Made by a program: the position numbers and the translations under genes | The notes under the pieces: generated by a model | Told to the model about the DNA's origin: nothing | Seen by the model: only the letters and a program-made list of their open reading frames with translations | Database searches by the model: none | Shown here: piece after piece, positions 26,502 to 35,669 of the stretch | Numbering within the stretch: the stretch's first letter is position 1 | Layout: every line of letters begins with the position of its first letter | Assembly: GCF_014650675.1 (NCBI RefSeq) | Contig: NZ_BMVK01000007.1 | Span: 1 to 64,000, forward strand | DNA from: Streptomyces anulatus | GTDB lineage: Bacteria > Actinomycetota > Actinomycetes > Streptomycetales > Streptomycetaceae | DNA length: 64,000 nt | Reading direction: 5' to 3'

Positions 26502-29500
26502 CCATTTCCGGAAAGCGCACCGGCACCGGTGAGGAAGTCCAGGTGCCTGCGCAGCATTCGCTCGTCGGCCGGGGGGAACCCCACCCCCGCCCCGGCCGCT
26601 GCGGCCCAGGTGCGGGAGCAGTCGAACCGCGGGTGCGGGCGGGGTCGTTCGGGCAGGGAGAAGGCGAGCGGGGCGAAGGGCCCGGCCGGGTCGGCGAGCA
26701 TCCGCTCCCGCCATCGGTGGTACGGCACCACCTCGACCGGGTGACCGGCCGCAGTGAGGGCGGCGGCAAGGGCGGCACGGGTGAGGCCGCCGTCGCCGTG
26801 GTAGTGGTGGTCCCGGCCCAGGAGCTCCGGGGCCTGCGAGAGCGCGACGATCGCCGCGGCCACCGTGTCCACGGGCACCATGTCCAGCACCTCGGCGGTG
26901 TCCGGGACAGCGCCCGCGGCGACGCATCCGGTCAGCCAGCGGCTGAACGCGGAGCGCGGGTCGGCGGCGCCGGTGGCGGTGTCGCCGACGATGGCCGCGA
27001 TGCGGTGGACCGAGACGGGCAGACCGTGGCCGCGGGCGGCGACGGCCATGGCGTCGGCCACCCATTTGCTGAGGTCGTAGCCGCTGGTGAGGCCGCTCGG
27101 GTCGGTGGGAGCGTCGGCCTCGGTGACGACGCGGCCGTCGTGGGCGTCGCCGAGGAAGACGCCGAGGGTGGAGACCAGGTGCAGCGGGGCGCCGCTGTCG
27201 CCGGCCAGGCGCAGGATCGCGGCGGTGGCGTCGACGTGGGCGGCTTTGAGGGCATGGTAGGGCGCGGCGAAGTGCGGAACTGCGGCGTTGTGGTAGATCG
27301 CGTCCACGGTCGTGAGGGTGTCGTGATCCTTCGGGGACAGGCCGAGGCCCGGTGCGGACAGGTCTCCGGGCACCGGGATCACGCGGTCGGTGACCGGCAG
27401 CCGATGGATCGAGCCCTGGCGGACGAGGCAGTGGATCCGGGCGTCCGTCCGGGCCAGGAGCTGGTCGAGGAGGTGGTGACCGAGGAAGCCGGTGGCGCCG
27501 GTGAGGAGGATGCGGCGCGGCGTTCCGGCCGAGGGGGCGCCGGATAGGTGGACGGTGCGGAGACGGACTTCGGGTGGGGGGACGGCGTCGGCGCGCAACC
27601 GGTCGACCGTGGGCAGGTCCGCCGAAGTGCCGTCATCCATGGCTGCCGCGAACGCCGCCACGGTGGGGGCGGTGAAGAGCGTGCGCATCGGCACGGTGAC
27701 GCCCAGGCGGTCGCGGACCGCGGCGAGGACGTGGGCGGCGATGAGCGAGTGCCCGCCGATGGCGAAGAAGTCAGTGGTGCGGTCCACGTCGGACCGGTCG
27801 AGAACGGTGGCCCAGATGGCGGCCACGGCTCGCTCGGTGGTGGTCCGGGGCGGATCCGCCGGGACGGAGGGGCTCATGGGAGGTTCGGGGAGAGCGGTGC
27901 GGTCGACTTTGCCGGTGCTTGTGGTGGGAAGGGCATCGAGCACGACCACGGTGTCCGGCACGAGGTGCGCGGGCAGGCGGTCGGCGCAGAAGGCGCGCAG
28001 GCCGGGAACGTCCGGGACGGCGACCCGCGAGTCGGACGCGGTCGGGGTCGGGGTCGGGGCGGTCCCGATGGACGCGTTCCGGGTGGGGGCGGTCGGGGTC
28101 GGGGCGGTCGGGGTCGGGGCGCCGACATAGCCGATGAGGCGGTCGCCCCTGGCCACCACCACGGCTTCCGCGACGGCCGGGTGCGCGGCGAGCACGGCCG
28201 CCACCTCCCCCGGCTCCACCCGATTGCCGCGGATCTTGACCTGGTCGTCGGCCCGGCCGACGAATTCGAGCGTGCCGTGCGGGTTCAGCATCGCGAGGTC
28301 GCCGGTCCGGTACATGCGGGCGCCGGGACGGTCGCCGTACGGGTCGGCGAAGAACGCCGCGGCGGTAGCTGCCGGGTTTCCCCGGTACCCCCGGGCGGGC
28401 GCCGTCCCTCCGATGTAGACCTCACCGACCACACCGACGGGCACCCGGCGCAGAGCCGGGTCGAGGAGGTGGATGCGGACGTGTCGCAGCGGGCGGCCGA
28501 TCGGCAGTCGGGTGGGGTGCTCGCGGCCGTCGACGGTGCGGTGGCTGGTCGCGCAGACGGTGGCTTCCGTCGGTCCGTAGTGGTTGTGGAGGGGAACGCC
28601 GTGCTTCGCCCACGCGCGGACGGCTGCCGCCGGGACGATGTCTCCGCCGACCATCATGATCTCCAACGGGAGGTGTTCTCCGGCGAGATCGGCCACCCAG
28701 CGCTGCCAGAGGGGAGCCGCCGTGTCCACCGCGGAGACGCGGTGCTCGACGCAGAGCGCGAGGAGGTCCGGTCCGGTGAGGCTGCCCGGGTCGGGGTGGA
28801 TCACCAGGGTGGCCCCCGCCGCGAGGACCGGGAAGATGTCGCCGAACGCGGCGTCGAAGTGCAGGGGCGGGACCATGAGGAGTCGGTGCGCGGGGGTGAG
28901 GCCGTGTTCGGCGATGAACGCGGTGGTGAGGTCGAGAAGGGTGTCGTGCTGTACTTCGACGCCCTTGGGTTCGCCGGTGGACCCGGAGGTGTGGACGACG
29001 TAGGCGAGCTGGGACGGGTGGATGGGCGTGAGTTCGTGCCGGCCGGCGGCGACGAGGTCGTCGCGGGTCAGGACGGTCCTCGCACCGGCGGCGGTGATCA
29101 GGGCATGTCGGCGGGAGGGCGGCTGGGCGGGGTCGATGGGGACGAAGCATCCGCCCGCCTTGAGCACGCCGAGGATCGCGATGATCGCGTCGGCGCCGGC
29201 CGGGATGGTGATCGCGACCGGCTCCTCGCTCCGGACGCCGGAATCGGTCAGGTGGCGGGCGACGGCCGAGGATCTGCGGTCCAGGTCACGGTAGGTGAGG
29301 GGGGCGGCGGCGAGGTCCAGGACGGCGGTGTCGTCAGGGGTCCGGGCGGCACGGGCCGCGATCAGGTCCACCACGGTCGTGGCGGCCGGGCGTGTGTGGA
29401 CGGCCGGGCCGGTGGACGGCGTGTCCGGTCCGCCGGAGGAGGCCGGATCGGACCGGCTGCCGAGAGCGGTGTGGACGGCGCTGTCGGCCGGGGACAACAG

Positions 29501-32500
29501 GTCCAGGTGCGCCAGGGGAAGACCGGGGTGGCGTGCTACGGCCTCCATGACCGCCAGCACCTGGTCGGCGATCCTGGTGATCGTGTCCGCCTCGTACCGG
29601 TCGGTGCGGTAGTCGATGAGGGCGGGCCACTCGCCCTCGCGTTCCCTGATGTGGAGGGTGAGGTCGAAACGGCTGGTGGCACGGTCGATCGGCAGCGGGG
29701 TGGCGGTCAGGCCGGCGAAGGTGACGGGGGCCGTCTCGCGGTTGAGGACCAGCATCGTCCGGAACAACGGGTGGCCCTCCCGCGTGGTGGGGACCGTGGT
29801 GAGAATGTCGGCCGGCGAGATGTCGGCGTGGTCCATCGCGGCGGCCACCACCCCGGCGGCGTCGGCGAGCAGGGCGCGGGGGGTGGACCGACGGTTGGTG
29901 CGGAGCCGGAGCGGGAGGGTCGTGACGAACATGCCGATCACGTCGTCCCACCCGGCCGGGCGGGTGCTGACCGGAACGCCGACGACGAGGTCGTCACCAC
30001 CGTCCCGGGTGGAGGAGAGGATGGCGAAGACGGCGAGGAGACCGGCGAAGGTGGTGGCCCGCTCGCCCCGGCACCAGGTGGCGAAGCGCCGGGCGAGGCC
30101 GGCCGGGACGGTGAACCGGTGGGTGGCACCGGGGGCGGCGCCCGTGCGGCGGGAGCGAGCCGGGCCCGGACCGGATTCCGGGTACGGCGATCCGTCCGAC
30201 GCGGAGGTCGGGGCCGTGCCGTACGGGCTGTCCGGCGAAGGTCCGGAGGCGGGCGGGGCGTCGAGGAGTGTTTCCGCCCAGAACTCGGCGGTTCGCCGCC
30301 GTGGCCCCGGGGCCGCCGGCTCGGGGACGGGTGGTTCCGGTGCGCCGGACTCCGTGCTGAGCACGGGGTCCGGCCCCTGGACGTCCGTGGCAACGGGCAG
30401 GGGCGAGGTGACCGGATTCCCGGTGGTCAGGGTCGTCATCAGGATCGACATCGACGTGTCGTCACAGATGATGTGGTGCGCGGTGATCGTCAGGAGATGC
30501 GTCATGGGGGCGGTTCTGATCAGGTGTGCCCGCACCAACGGGCGCCGGGTCAGGTCGAAGGGGTGGTCGGCGTCCCGGGCGGCCAGGCGCACGGCCTCCG
30601 GCCACGGGTCCACGTGAGCGCTCAGGTCGGTGGTGTGCCAGGCCCTCGGCGGCAACGCGTCCGTGTACGGCGCCGCGCTCAGCCGCGGGGTGTCGTCATG
30701 GACGACGATCGCCGATCGCAGGACGGGATGGGTGGCCAGGGTGTGGGCGAACCTGGCACGCAGGTCCGCCTCGTCCAGCGCACCCTCCAACCGGACCGCG
30801 GCGTGCACGACGTAGGCGCCGTCGTCCTGGCCCGCCTGGTGGATGAGCCACAGTCCGTGCTGCGGGCCGGACAGCTGTCCTGGTGGAGTGGCCACCGGCT
30901 CCGGGGCGTTCGAGGTGTTCGGGATCTCCGGAGTGTCGGGACCGCCCCGGCCCGCTTCGATCGCGGCGGCCAGGGCGGCGACGGTGGGGTGGGCGAACAG
31001 GGTTCTGATCGTCACCTCCACACCGACGGCCGCCCGGATCCTGGCGACGGCCTTCACCGCAGCCAGGGAATGGCAGCCGGACTGGAAGAAGTCGTCGTCG
31101 CGGCTCACCGGCCGGGCCAGCAGGCCCGCGAAGATCTCCGCGATCGTGGTCTCCAGCCCCGGGTGGGGATCAGCGGCGGCTGCTTCCTCCACCGGTGGGG
31201 GCAGAGCGCGTAGGTTCAGCTTTCCGGAGCTGGTCAGCGGGAACGCGTCCACGGCCACCATCACCGACGGCACCAGGTAGGCGGGAAGGACCCGGCTCAG
31301 CCGCTCCCGCACCCTCGCCCAGCGGGGCCGCCCGACGACCGGTAGCGCGTAGGCCACCAGACGGTCACCGTCACCGGTCACGCGGGCGTCGGCGACCTCC
31401 GGGTCCGCCCGCAGCGCCGCCTCCACCTCGGCCGGTTCCACTCGGTGACCACGCACCTTGAGCTGTGCGTCCACCCGCCCGACGAACTCGACGACACCGC
31501 CCGGCCGACGGCGCGCCAGGTCGCCCGTCGCGTACATGCGCGCGCCGGGGACCGGCGAGAACGGGTCGGCGACGAACCTCGCCGCCGACCGGCCGGGCGC
31601 ACCGAGATAGCCGCGCGCCAGCGGGAAACCCCCCAGGTACACCTCGCCGACCACGTCGTCGTCCACCGGTCGCAGGCCCGCGTTCAGCAGATACACGGCC
31701 ACGCCGTCGAGCGGGTCGCCGATACCGAACGGGCGGCCTCGGTGCACCCGCTCGGCGGTCGACCAGATCGTCGTCTCGGTCGGGCCGTACGCGTTCCACA
31801 GCTCGGCCCCGCCCAGCGCCCCGGCCAGTTCCGGCGTCAGCACCTCCCCGATCGACACCCGCACCCGCACGCACTCCGGCACGCCCCCGGCCGCATCCAG
31901 CACCGCCCACACCGACGGGGTGACCTGGACGACCGTGACCGCCTCGGCCGTCAGACGCCGCGCCAGCGCGGGACCGTCCACGACGGTCTCCGGCGGTACC
32001 GTCACCACCCGGGCGCCCACCGTCAGCGGCCCCACCAGCTCCCACACAGAGATGTCGAACGCCGGGGAGATCAGCGCCGCCACCACGTCCCCGGCACCCA
32101 GCCCCACCAACGCCGTCGACCGCGCCAGCATCCCGGCCACCGCGCGGTGCGGCACGCCCACCGCCTTCGGGTGGCCGGTCGACCCGGACGTGTGGAGCAC
32201 GTACGCCAGTGACTCGGGCGAGATACCGGAATCGACGGGCTCGAACTCCTCCGGCAGATCCGGGATCTCGGTCAGCACGACGCGGGCGGCCCCGGTGACG
32301 GCCCTGCGCCTCGGCGCGGGCCACGAAGGTTCCACCGGCACGTACACCGCGCCCGCCCGCCAGATCCCGAGGACGGCCACCACCAGGTCCGTACCGCGCG
32401 GCAGGTCCACCGCGACCCATACTTCCGGCCCGGCGCCCTTCGCCCGCAGCACCGAGGCCAGCGCCGCCGAACGGCGCTCCAGCCCGGCGTAGGACAACTC

Positions 32501-33838
32501 CCCCACCGCGAGCCCGTCCGCGCCGAACCGGATCAGCTCCAGCACGGTCGACGGCACCGGAGCACCGGCCGGCCCGGCCTCCGACGCGGCCGCCACCGGA
32601 GGCCCTGCCGTCAACGCCGACAACCGGCGATCGGGGTCGGCGCACGCACGGTCCAGCAGGGCCAGCAGCCGCCCGGCGACACCGTCGACCGTCGCACCGT
32701 CGAACAGGTCCGTGTCGTGCTCGGTGACCACGGCCATCTCCGTGCCGCCGGACTCCACCATCACGGTGAGGTCGACGTCGGCCGTGCCCGTGTCCGGCAG
32801 CATCCGGTCGGCCCGCACGCCGGGGAGCACCATCTCGGGTGGGTCCTGCATCACGAGGTGCGCCTGGCACAGCGGCGCGTGGCTGGGGTCGCGGGAGGCG
32901 CCGGCCGCCTCGACGATCCGGTCGAACGGGACCGCCGCGCCGGCCAGTCCCGCCGCGACCGCGCGGCGGGCCCTGGCCACCAGCTCGCGGAACGTCGGAT
33001 CGCCGCCGATCCCCACCCGCAACGGCACCGGGTTCACGAACATCCCGACGACGCCGGAGAACTCCGGCCCCGGCCGCCCGGACACCAGGGTGGCGACCAC
33101 GACGTCGTCCTGACCCGCCGTCGTGCCCAACGTGGCGGCATACGCGGCCTGCAGCACGACGAACCGGGTGGCACGTGTGGCGCGGGCGAGTGCGTCGACC
33201 CGCGCGGTGAGGCCCTCGGGAACGGCGTGGCGGCGCAACTCCCCCCGGAAGGCGCGCATCCTCGGGCGGGGCCGGTCGGTGGGCAGGGTGAGCAGGTCCG
33301 GCACACCGTCCAGATCGGACGCCCGGCGGGACGGGTCGTGGTCGATGGTGTCCGGCGGTGCTCCGGGATCCGGAAGTGGCCGGTCCGGGTCGGCGTACAG
33401 GGCGCTGATCTCCCCGCACAGCACCGACAGTGACCTGCCGTCGACGACCGCGTGATGCGTGTTGACCACCAGTATGTGGTCGGTCGGCGTGATCCGGCCC
33501 AGCCGGATCCGGAACAGCGGCCCGGTGCTCAGGTCGAACGGCTCCCGGGCGGCCCGCGCCGCGAACGCCTCGGCGTCCGCGGCCGGCACTGTCCGCACCA
33601 TGGCGTCCGCGACGCCCACCGGACCCACCCGTCCGACCGGCTCGCCGTCGACCTCGTGGAACGTGGTGCGCAGCACCGGGTGCCGGGCCAGCACCAGATC
33701 CGCCGCGCGCCGAAGCGCGTCCGCCGACACGGGGCCGGTCAGGCGGAACACCGCCGGGTTGTTGTGCAGGGGTGCGCCATCGGCGAACACCTCCTGGAAC
33801 CAGAGCCGTCGGGCCCCGGGCGGGAGCGGGACCGTCAT
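26498..33838 (-). CDS. Dimodular NRPS, C-A-T-C-A-T-R with reductive release
   Basis: This is a 2446-residue megasynthase. Approximate domains: C1 1-430 (H-H-A-V-V-D-G at 128-134), A1 435-890, T1 895-960 (Ser924), C2 985-1450 (H-H-I-I-C-D-D at 1121-1127, Gly replaced by Asp), A2 1485-1985, T2 2000-2070 (Ser2031) and a thioester reductase 2108-2440 with G-A-T-G-F-L-G at 2114-2120 and Y2254-x3-K2258. By-eye specificity codes (GrsA positions) are DIWQVIAIWK for A1 and DAGDMGHVCK for A2; I cannot assign residues. The R domain should release an aldehyde or alcohol. C1 at the start means it accepts from the separate A-T protein at 35666. The chosen ATG overlaps the preceding stop by 4 bases. Confidence 0.92.
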   Translation of the reverse strand: MTVPLPPGARRLWFQEVFADGAPLHNNPAVFRLTGPVSADALRRAADLVLARHPVLRTTFHEVDGEPVGRVGPVGVADAMVRTVPAADAEAFAARAAREPFDLSTGPLFRIRLGRITPTDHILVVNTHHAVVDGRSLSVLCGEISALYADPDRPLPDPGAPPDTIDHDPSRRASDLDGVPDLLTLPTDRPRPRMRAFRGELRRHAVPEGLTARVDALARATRATRFVVLQAAYAATLGTTAGQDDVVVATLVSGRPGPEFSGVVGMFVNPVPLRVGIGGDPTFRELVARARRAVAAGLAGAAVPFDRIVEAAGASRDPSHAPLCQAHLVMQDPPEMVLPGVRADRMLPDTGTADVDLTVMVESGGTEMAVVTEHDTDLFDGATVDGVAGRLLALLDRACADPDRRLSALTAGPPVAAASEAGPAGAPVPSTVLELIRFGADGLAVGELSYAGLERRSAALASVLRAKGAGPEVWVAVDLPRGTDLVVAVLGIWRAGAVYVPVEPSWPAPRRRAVTGAARVVLTEIPDLPEEFEPVDSGISPESLAYVLHTSGSTGHPKAVGVPHRAVAGMLARSTALVGLGAGDVVAALISPAFDISVWELVGPLTVGARVVTVPPETVVDGPALARRLTAEAVTVVQVTPSVWAVLDAAGGVPECVRVRVSIGEVLTPELAGALGGAELWNAYGPTETTIWSTAERVHRGRPFGIGDPLDGVAVYLLNAGLRPVDDDVVGEVYLGGFPLARGYLGAPGRSAARFVADPFSPVPGARMYATGDLARRRPGGVVEFVGRVDAQLKVRGHRVEPAEVEAALRADPEVADARVTGDGDRLVAYALPVVGRPRWARVRERLSRVLPAYLVPSVMVAVDAFPLTSSGKLNLRALPPPVEEAAAADPHPGLETTIAEIFAGLLARPVSRDDDFFQSGCHSLAAVKAVARIRAAVGVEVTIRTLFAHPTVAALAAAIEAGRGGPDTPEIPNTSNAPEPVATPPGQLSGPQHGLWLIHQAGQDDGAYVVHAAVRLEGALDEADLRARFAHTLATHPVLRSAIVVHDDTPRLSAAPYTDALPPRAWHTTDLSAHVDPWPEAVRLAARDADHPFDLTRRPLVRAHLIRTAPMTHLLTITAHHIICDDTSMSILMTTLTTGNPVTSPLPVATDVQGPDPVLSTESGAPEPPVPEPAAPGPRRRTAEFWAETLLDAPPASGPSPDSPYGTAPTSASDGSPYPESGPGPARSRRTGAAPGATHRFTVPAGLARRFATWCRGERATTFAGLLAVFAILSSTRDGGDDLVVGVPVSTRPAGWDDVIGMFVTTLPLRLRTNRRSTPRALLADAAGVVAAAMDHADISPADILTTVPTTREGHPLFRTMLVLNRETAPVTFAGLTATPLPIDRATSRFDLTLHIREREGEWPALIDYRTDRYEADTITRIADQVLAVMEAVARHPGLPLAHLDLLSPADSAVHTALGSRSDPASSGGPDTPSTGPAVHTRPAATTVVDLIAARAARTPDDTAVLDLAAAPLTYRDLDRRSSAVARHLTDSGVRSEEPVAITIPAGADAIIAILGVLKAGGCFVPIDPAQPPSRRHALITAAGARTVLTRDDLVAAGRHELTPIHPSQLAYVVHTSGSTGEPKGVEVQHDTLLDLTTAFIAEHGLTPAHRLLMVPPLHFDAAFGDIFPVLAAGATLVIHPDPGSLTGPDLLALCVEHRVSAVDTAAPLWQRWVADLAGEHLPLEIMMVGGDIVPAAAVRAWAKHGVPLHNHYGPTEATVCATSHRTVDGREHPTRLPIGRPLRHVRIHLLDPALRRVPVGVVGEVYIGGTAPARGYRGNPAATAAAFFADPYGDRPGARMYRTGDLAMLNPHGTLEFVGRADDQVKIRGNRVEPGEVAAVLAAHPAVAEAVVVARGDRLIGYVGAPTPTAPTPTAPTRNASIGTAPTPTPTASDSRVAVPDVPGLRAFCADRLPAHLVPDTVVVLDALPTTSTGKVDRTALPEPPMSPSVPADPPRTTTERAVAAIWATVLDRSDVDRTTDFFAIGGHSLIAAHVLAAVRDRLGVTVPMRTLFTAPTVAAFAAAMDDGTSADLPTVDRLRADAVPPPEVRLRTVHLSGAPSAGTPRRILLTGATGFLGHHLLDQLLARTDARIHCLVRQGSIHRLPVTDRVIPVPGDLSAPGLGLSPKDHDTLTTVDAIYHNAAVPHFAAPYHALKAAHVDATAAILRLAGDSGAPLHLVSTLGVFLGDAHDGRVVTEADAPTDPSGLTSGYDLSKWVADAMAVAARGHGLPVSVHRIAAIVGDTATGAADPRSAFSRWLTGCVAAGAVPDTAEVLDMVPVDTVAAAIVALSQAPELLGRDHHYHGDGGLTRAALAAALTAAGHPVEVVPYHRWRERMLADPAGPFAPLAFSLPERPRPHPRFDCSRTWAAAAGAGVGFPPADERMLRRHLDFLTGAGALSGNG
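28039..28121. repeat. GGGGTCGGGGCGGTC-type minisatellite inside the second A domain
   Basis: Tandem GTCGGG and GGTCGGGGTCGGGGC units give a low-complexity Pro-Thr-Ala linker (residues about 1908-1935 of the NRPS) between the A8 and A10 motifs of the second adenylation domain. It looks like slippage-generated expansion; the frame is preserved. Confidence 0.65.
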
Positions 33839-34407
33839 CGGTACGCTCCCCTGTCCCCGAAACGGTTTCGGTACGCCCTCAGATGCTCCGGGTCCGCCCG
33901 CAGGAACGGTGCGTCGGCGGCCACCATGTGCCGCACCGCCAGCAAGGGCACCGGGCTGCGCATCGGGCGGAAGTCCGCGTTCCACAGGCCGGGCGCGGAC
34001 GGCGGTCCCGGGTGGAACTCGCCGATCATCAGGCCGCGTTCCACGAACCCGGGTTTCAGCTCCCGCTGCGTGCGGTCGATCTCCCCGGGCGTGACGTCCG
34101 GCAGCACCACCAGGACCGTCCGATATCTGGCCTGCGCCCCCTCACTCGGCGGCAGGGCGGGGAACCAGTCGCGGTAGGCGGTCATCACCGCCCGCAGGTC
34201 CGGCCGTCCGGGGTGCACGGCGAGGAAGAGCCCACCCCGTTCCAGCGAGACGGCCGTGTACGGACAGACGTCGCCGCCCCGCCCCAGATCGGGGTGCGGT
34301 CGGCACAGGTAGGACCGCGCCCAGGCCAGCACCACCTCGGCGGCGGCAGGCAGGTCCGGGTGGTCCGGCTGGAACAGCGCGACGTCACCCGACGGGTGGC
34401 TCAGCAT
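33835..34407 (-). CDS. Small conserved DUF6875-like protein in NRPS operon
   Basis: This 190-residue protein begins at ATG 34407, overlapping the hydroxylase stop by 7 bases, and ends overlapping the NRPS start. Conserved-looking features are H-P-D-L-G-R-G-G-D-V-C-P-Y (Cys48), R-Y-R-T-V-L-V-V-L-P-D-V, and F-V-E-R-G-L-M-I-G-E-F-H. These resemble a small actinobacterial family I associate with DUF6875; the assignment is from memory. No cofactor site is recognised beyond a single conserved Cys. Its position between the hydroxylase and the NRPS, with coupled translation, argues for a direct part in assembly or tailoring. Confidence 0.6.
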   Translation of the reverse strand: MLSHPSGDVALFQPDHPDLPAAAEVVLAWARSYLCRPHPDLGRGGDVCPYTAVSLERGGLFLAVHPGRPDLRAVMTAYRDWFPALPPSEGAQARYRTVLVVLPDVTPGEIDRTQRELKPGFVERGLMIGEFHPGPPSAPGLWNADFRPMRSPVPLLAVRHMVAADAPFLRADPEHLRAYRNRFGDRGAYR

Positions 34408-35669
34408 CTTCCGCTCCGCTTCCGCCGCGCCGCAGCGAGCAACGTGACTCCGCCGAGCCCGACGAACCCGCCGAGGAGGCGGTCCTGGCGGTGGGCCCGG
34501 GCGAGCGCGTCGCCGTACGGGAGGCTGCTGTGGCTGATCATCGCGTACAGCGTCCGCCACCCCGGTACCAGGCGGCCCAGCGTGAAATCGATCCGCTTGC
34601 GGGCCAGGAACACCGGTGACCGCACCCGGTCGCGCAGCTCCACGAAGTTGCGCGCGGACAACTCGGCGAGCACGTCGGTGTGCGGGCGGCGGCGGGCCTC
34701 GAACGCAGCGAGCGCGTCGTCCGGGGTGTGCTCGGCGAGGCACGCGTCGAGCACAGCGCAGTCCTCGAACGCGGCGTTCATCCCCTGGCCGTAGAACGGG
34801 AACACGGCGTGCGCGGCGTCGCCGACGAGGACGACACGGTCGTGCTGCCACGGCGCGGTGCGTACCGACACCAGGCTGCCCGGCTCGTGTGCGAGGAACT
34901 GCGGGACCAGGTCCGGCACCAGATCGGTCAGGTCGCCGAACTCCTCGGCCAGGAACGCCCCGGCCCGCGCCGGGTCGCGCAGCCCGGAGAACCCGGTATC
35001 GCCGTCGAACGGCAGGAACACGGTGCCGGTCAGCGATCCGTCCGGGTTGGGGTGTGCCACCACCAGTCCCCGTCGGCCGGGCCACACGTGCAACGCCTCC
35101 GGACGGTCGACGGCCGGGATGGTGAACTCCCGGTAGCCCCAGTCCAGATATGTCCGGTGGAACTCGGCGCGCACCCGGCGGTGCAGGTGTGTGCGCACGG
35201 TCGAGTACGCACCGTCCGCGCCCACGACAAGATCCGCCGAGAACGTCCGGGCCGGGGTCCGCACCTCGGTACCGGCCAGGCCGGTGACGCGGTGCCCGAA
35301 CCACAGTCGCACCCGGGGAACCGATGCGGCCGCATCGAGCAGGGCGATGTTGAGGTCGTGGCGGCGGACCGAGTGCAGCACCTCGGTGTCGTCCGTGCCG
35401 TAGGGCTGGTAGCTGACCCGGCCGCGGTGGTGGACGATCCGCCCGCGCATGGGAACCGCTGTGGCCAGGGCCTTTTCGAGGAGACCGATGTCGCGCAGCG
35501 CCGCACGCCCGCGTTCGGACAGCCCGACACTGATCGACGCGGCTTCCGGGCCGTTCGTGCCGCGTGGATCGCCGCGCCGCTCCACCACGTCCACCCGGTG
35601 GCCGCGGCGGGCCAGGCGGATGGCCAGCATGGTTCCCGCCATACCCGCCCCGACGACGACGACGTTCAT
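34401..35669 (-). CDS. FAD-dependent kynurenine 3-monooxygenase-like hydroxylase
   Basis: This 422-residue class-A flavoprotein hydroxylase has G-A-G-M-A-G at 7-12, the D-G motif in V-V-G-A-D-G-A-Y-S and the G-D motif in V-L-V-G-D-A-A-H-A-V-F. The tract P-F-Y-G-Q-G-M-N-A-A-F-E-D-C is a hallmark of kynurenine 3-monooxygenase, as are the early S-x-G-L-S-x-R-G and L-N-x-A-L-L patterns. It should hydroxylate kynurenine or a related aromatic ring using NADPH and O2. In 3-hydroxyanthranilate and 3-hydroxykynurenine-derived antibiotics the same family supplies the phenol. No tryptophan dioxygenase or kynureninase is in the window. The start overlaps the A-T stop (ATGA). Confidence 0.85.
   Translation of the reverse strand: MNVVVVGAGMAGTMLAIRLARRGHRVDVVERRGDPRGTNGPEAASISVGLSERGRAALRDIGLLEKALATAVPMRGRIVHHRGRVSYQPYGTDDTEVLHSVRRHDLNIALLDAAASVPRVRLWFGHRVTGLAGTEVRTPARTFSADLVVGADGAYSTVRTHLHRRVRAEFHRTYLDWGYREFTIPAVDRPEALHVWPGRRGLVVAHPNPDGSLTGTVFLPFDGDTGFSGLRDPARAGAFLAEEFGDLTDLVPDLVPQFLAHEPGSLVSVRTAPWQHDRVVLVGDAAHAVFPFYGQGMNAAFEDCAVLDACLAEHTPDDALAAFEARRRPHTDVLAELSARNFVELRDRVRSPVFLARKRIDFTLGRLVPGWRTLYAMISHSSLPYGDALARAHRQDRLLGGFVGLGGVTLLAAARRKRSGRC

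Noticed and set aside
27548..31213. A 1221-codon plus-strand open frame antisense to the dimodular NRPS gene
   Set aside because: It is a GC-rich shadow. The minus-strand frame carries clear NRPS domains, and the plus-strand frame has no recognisable motif and a biased Gly/Arg/Val composition.
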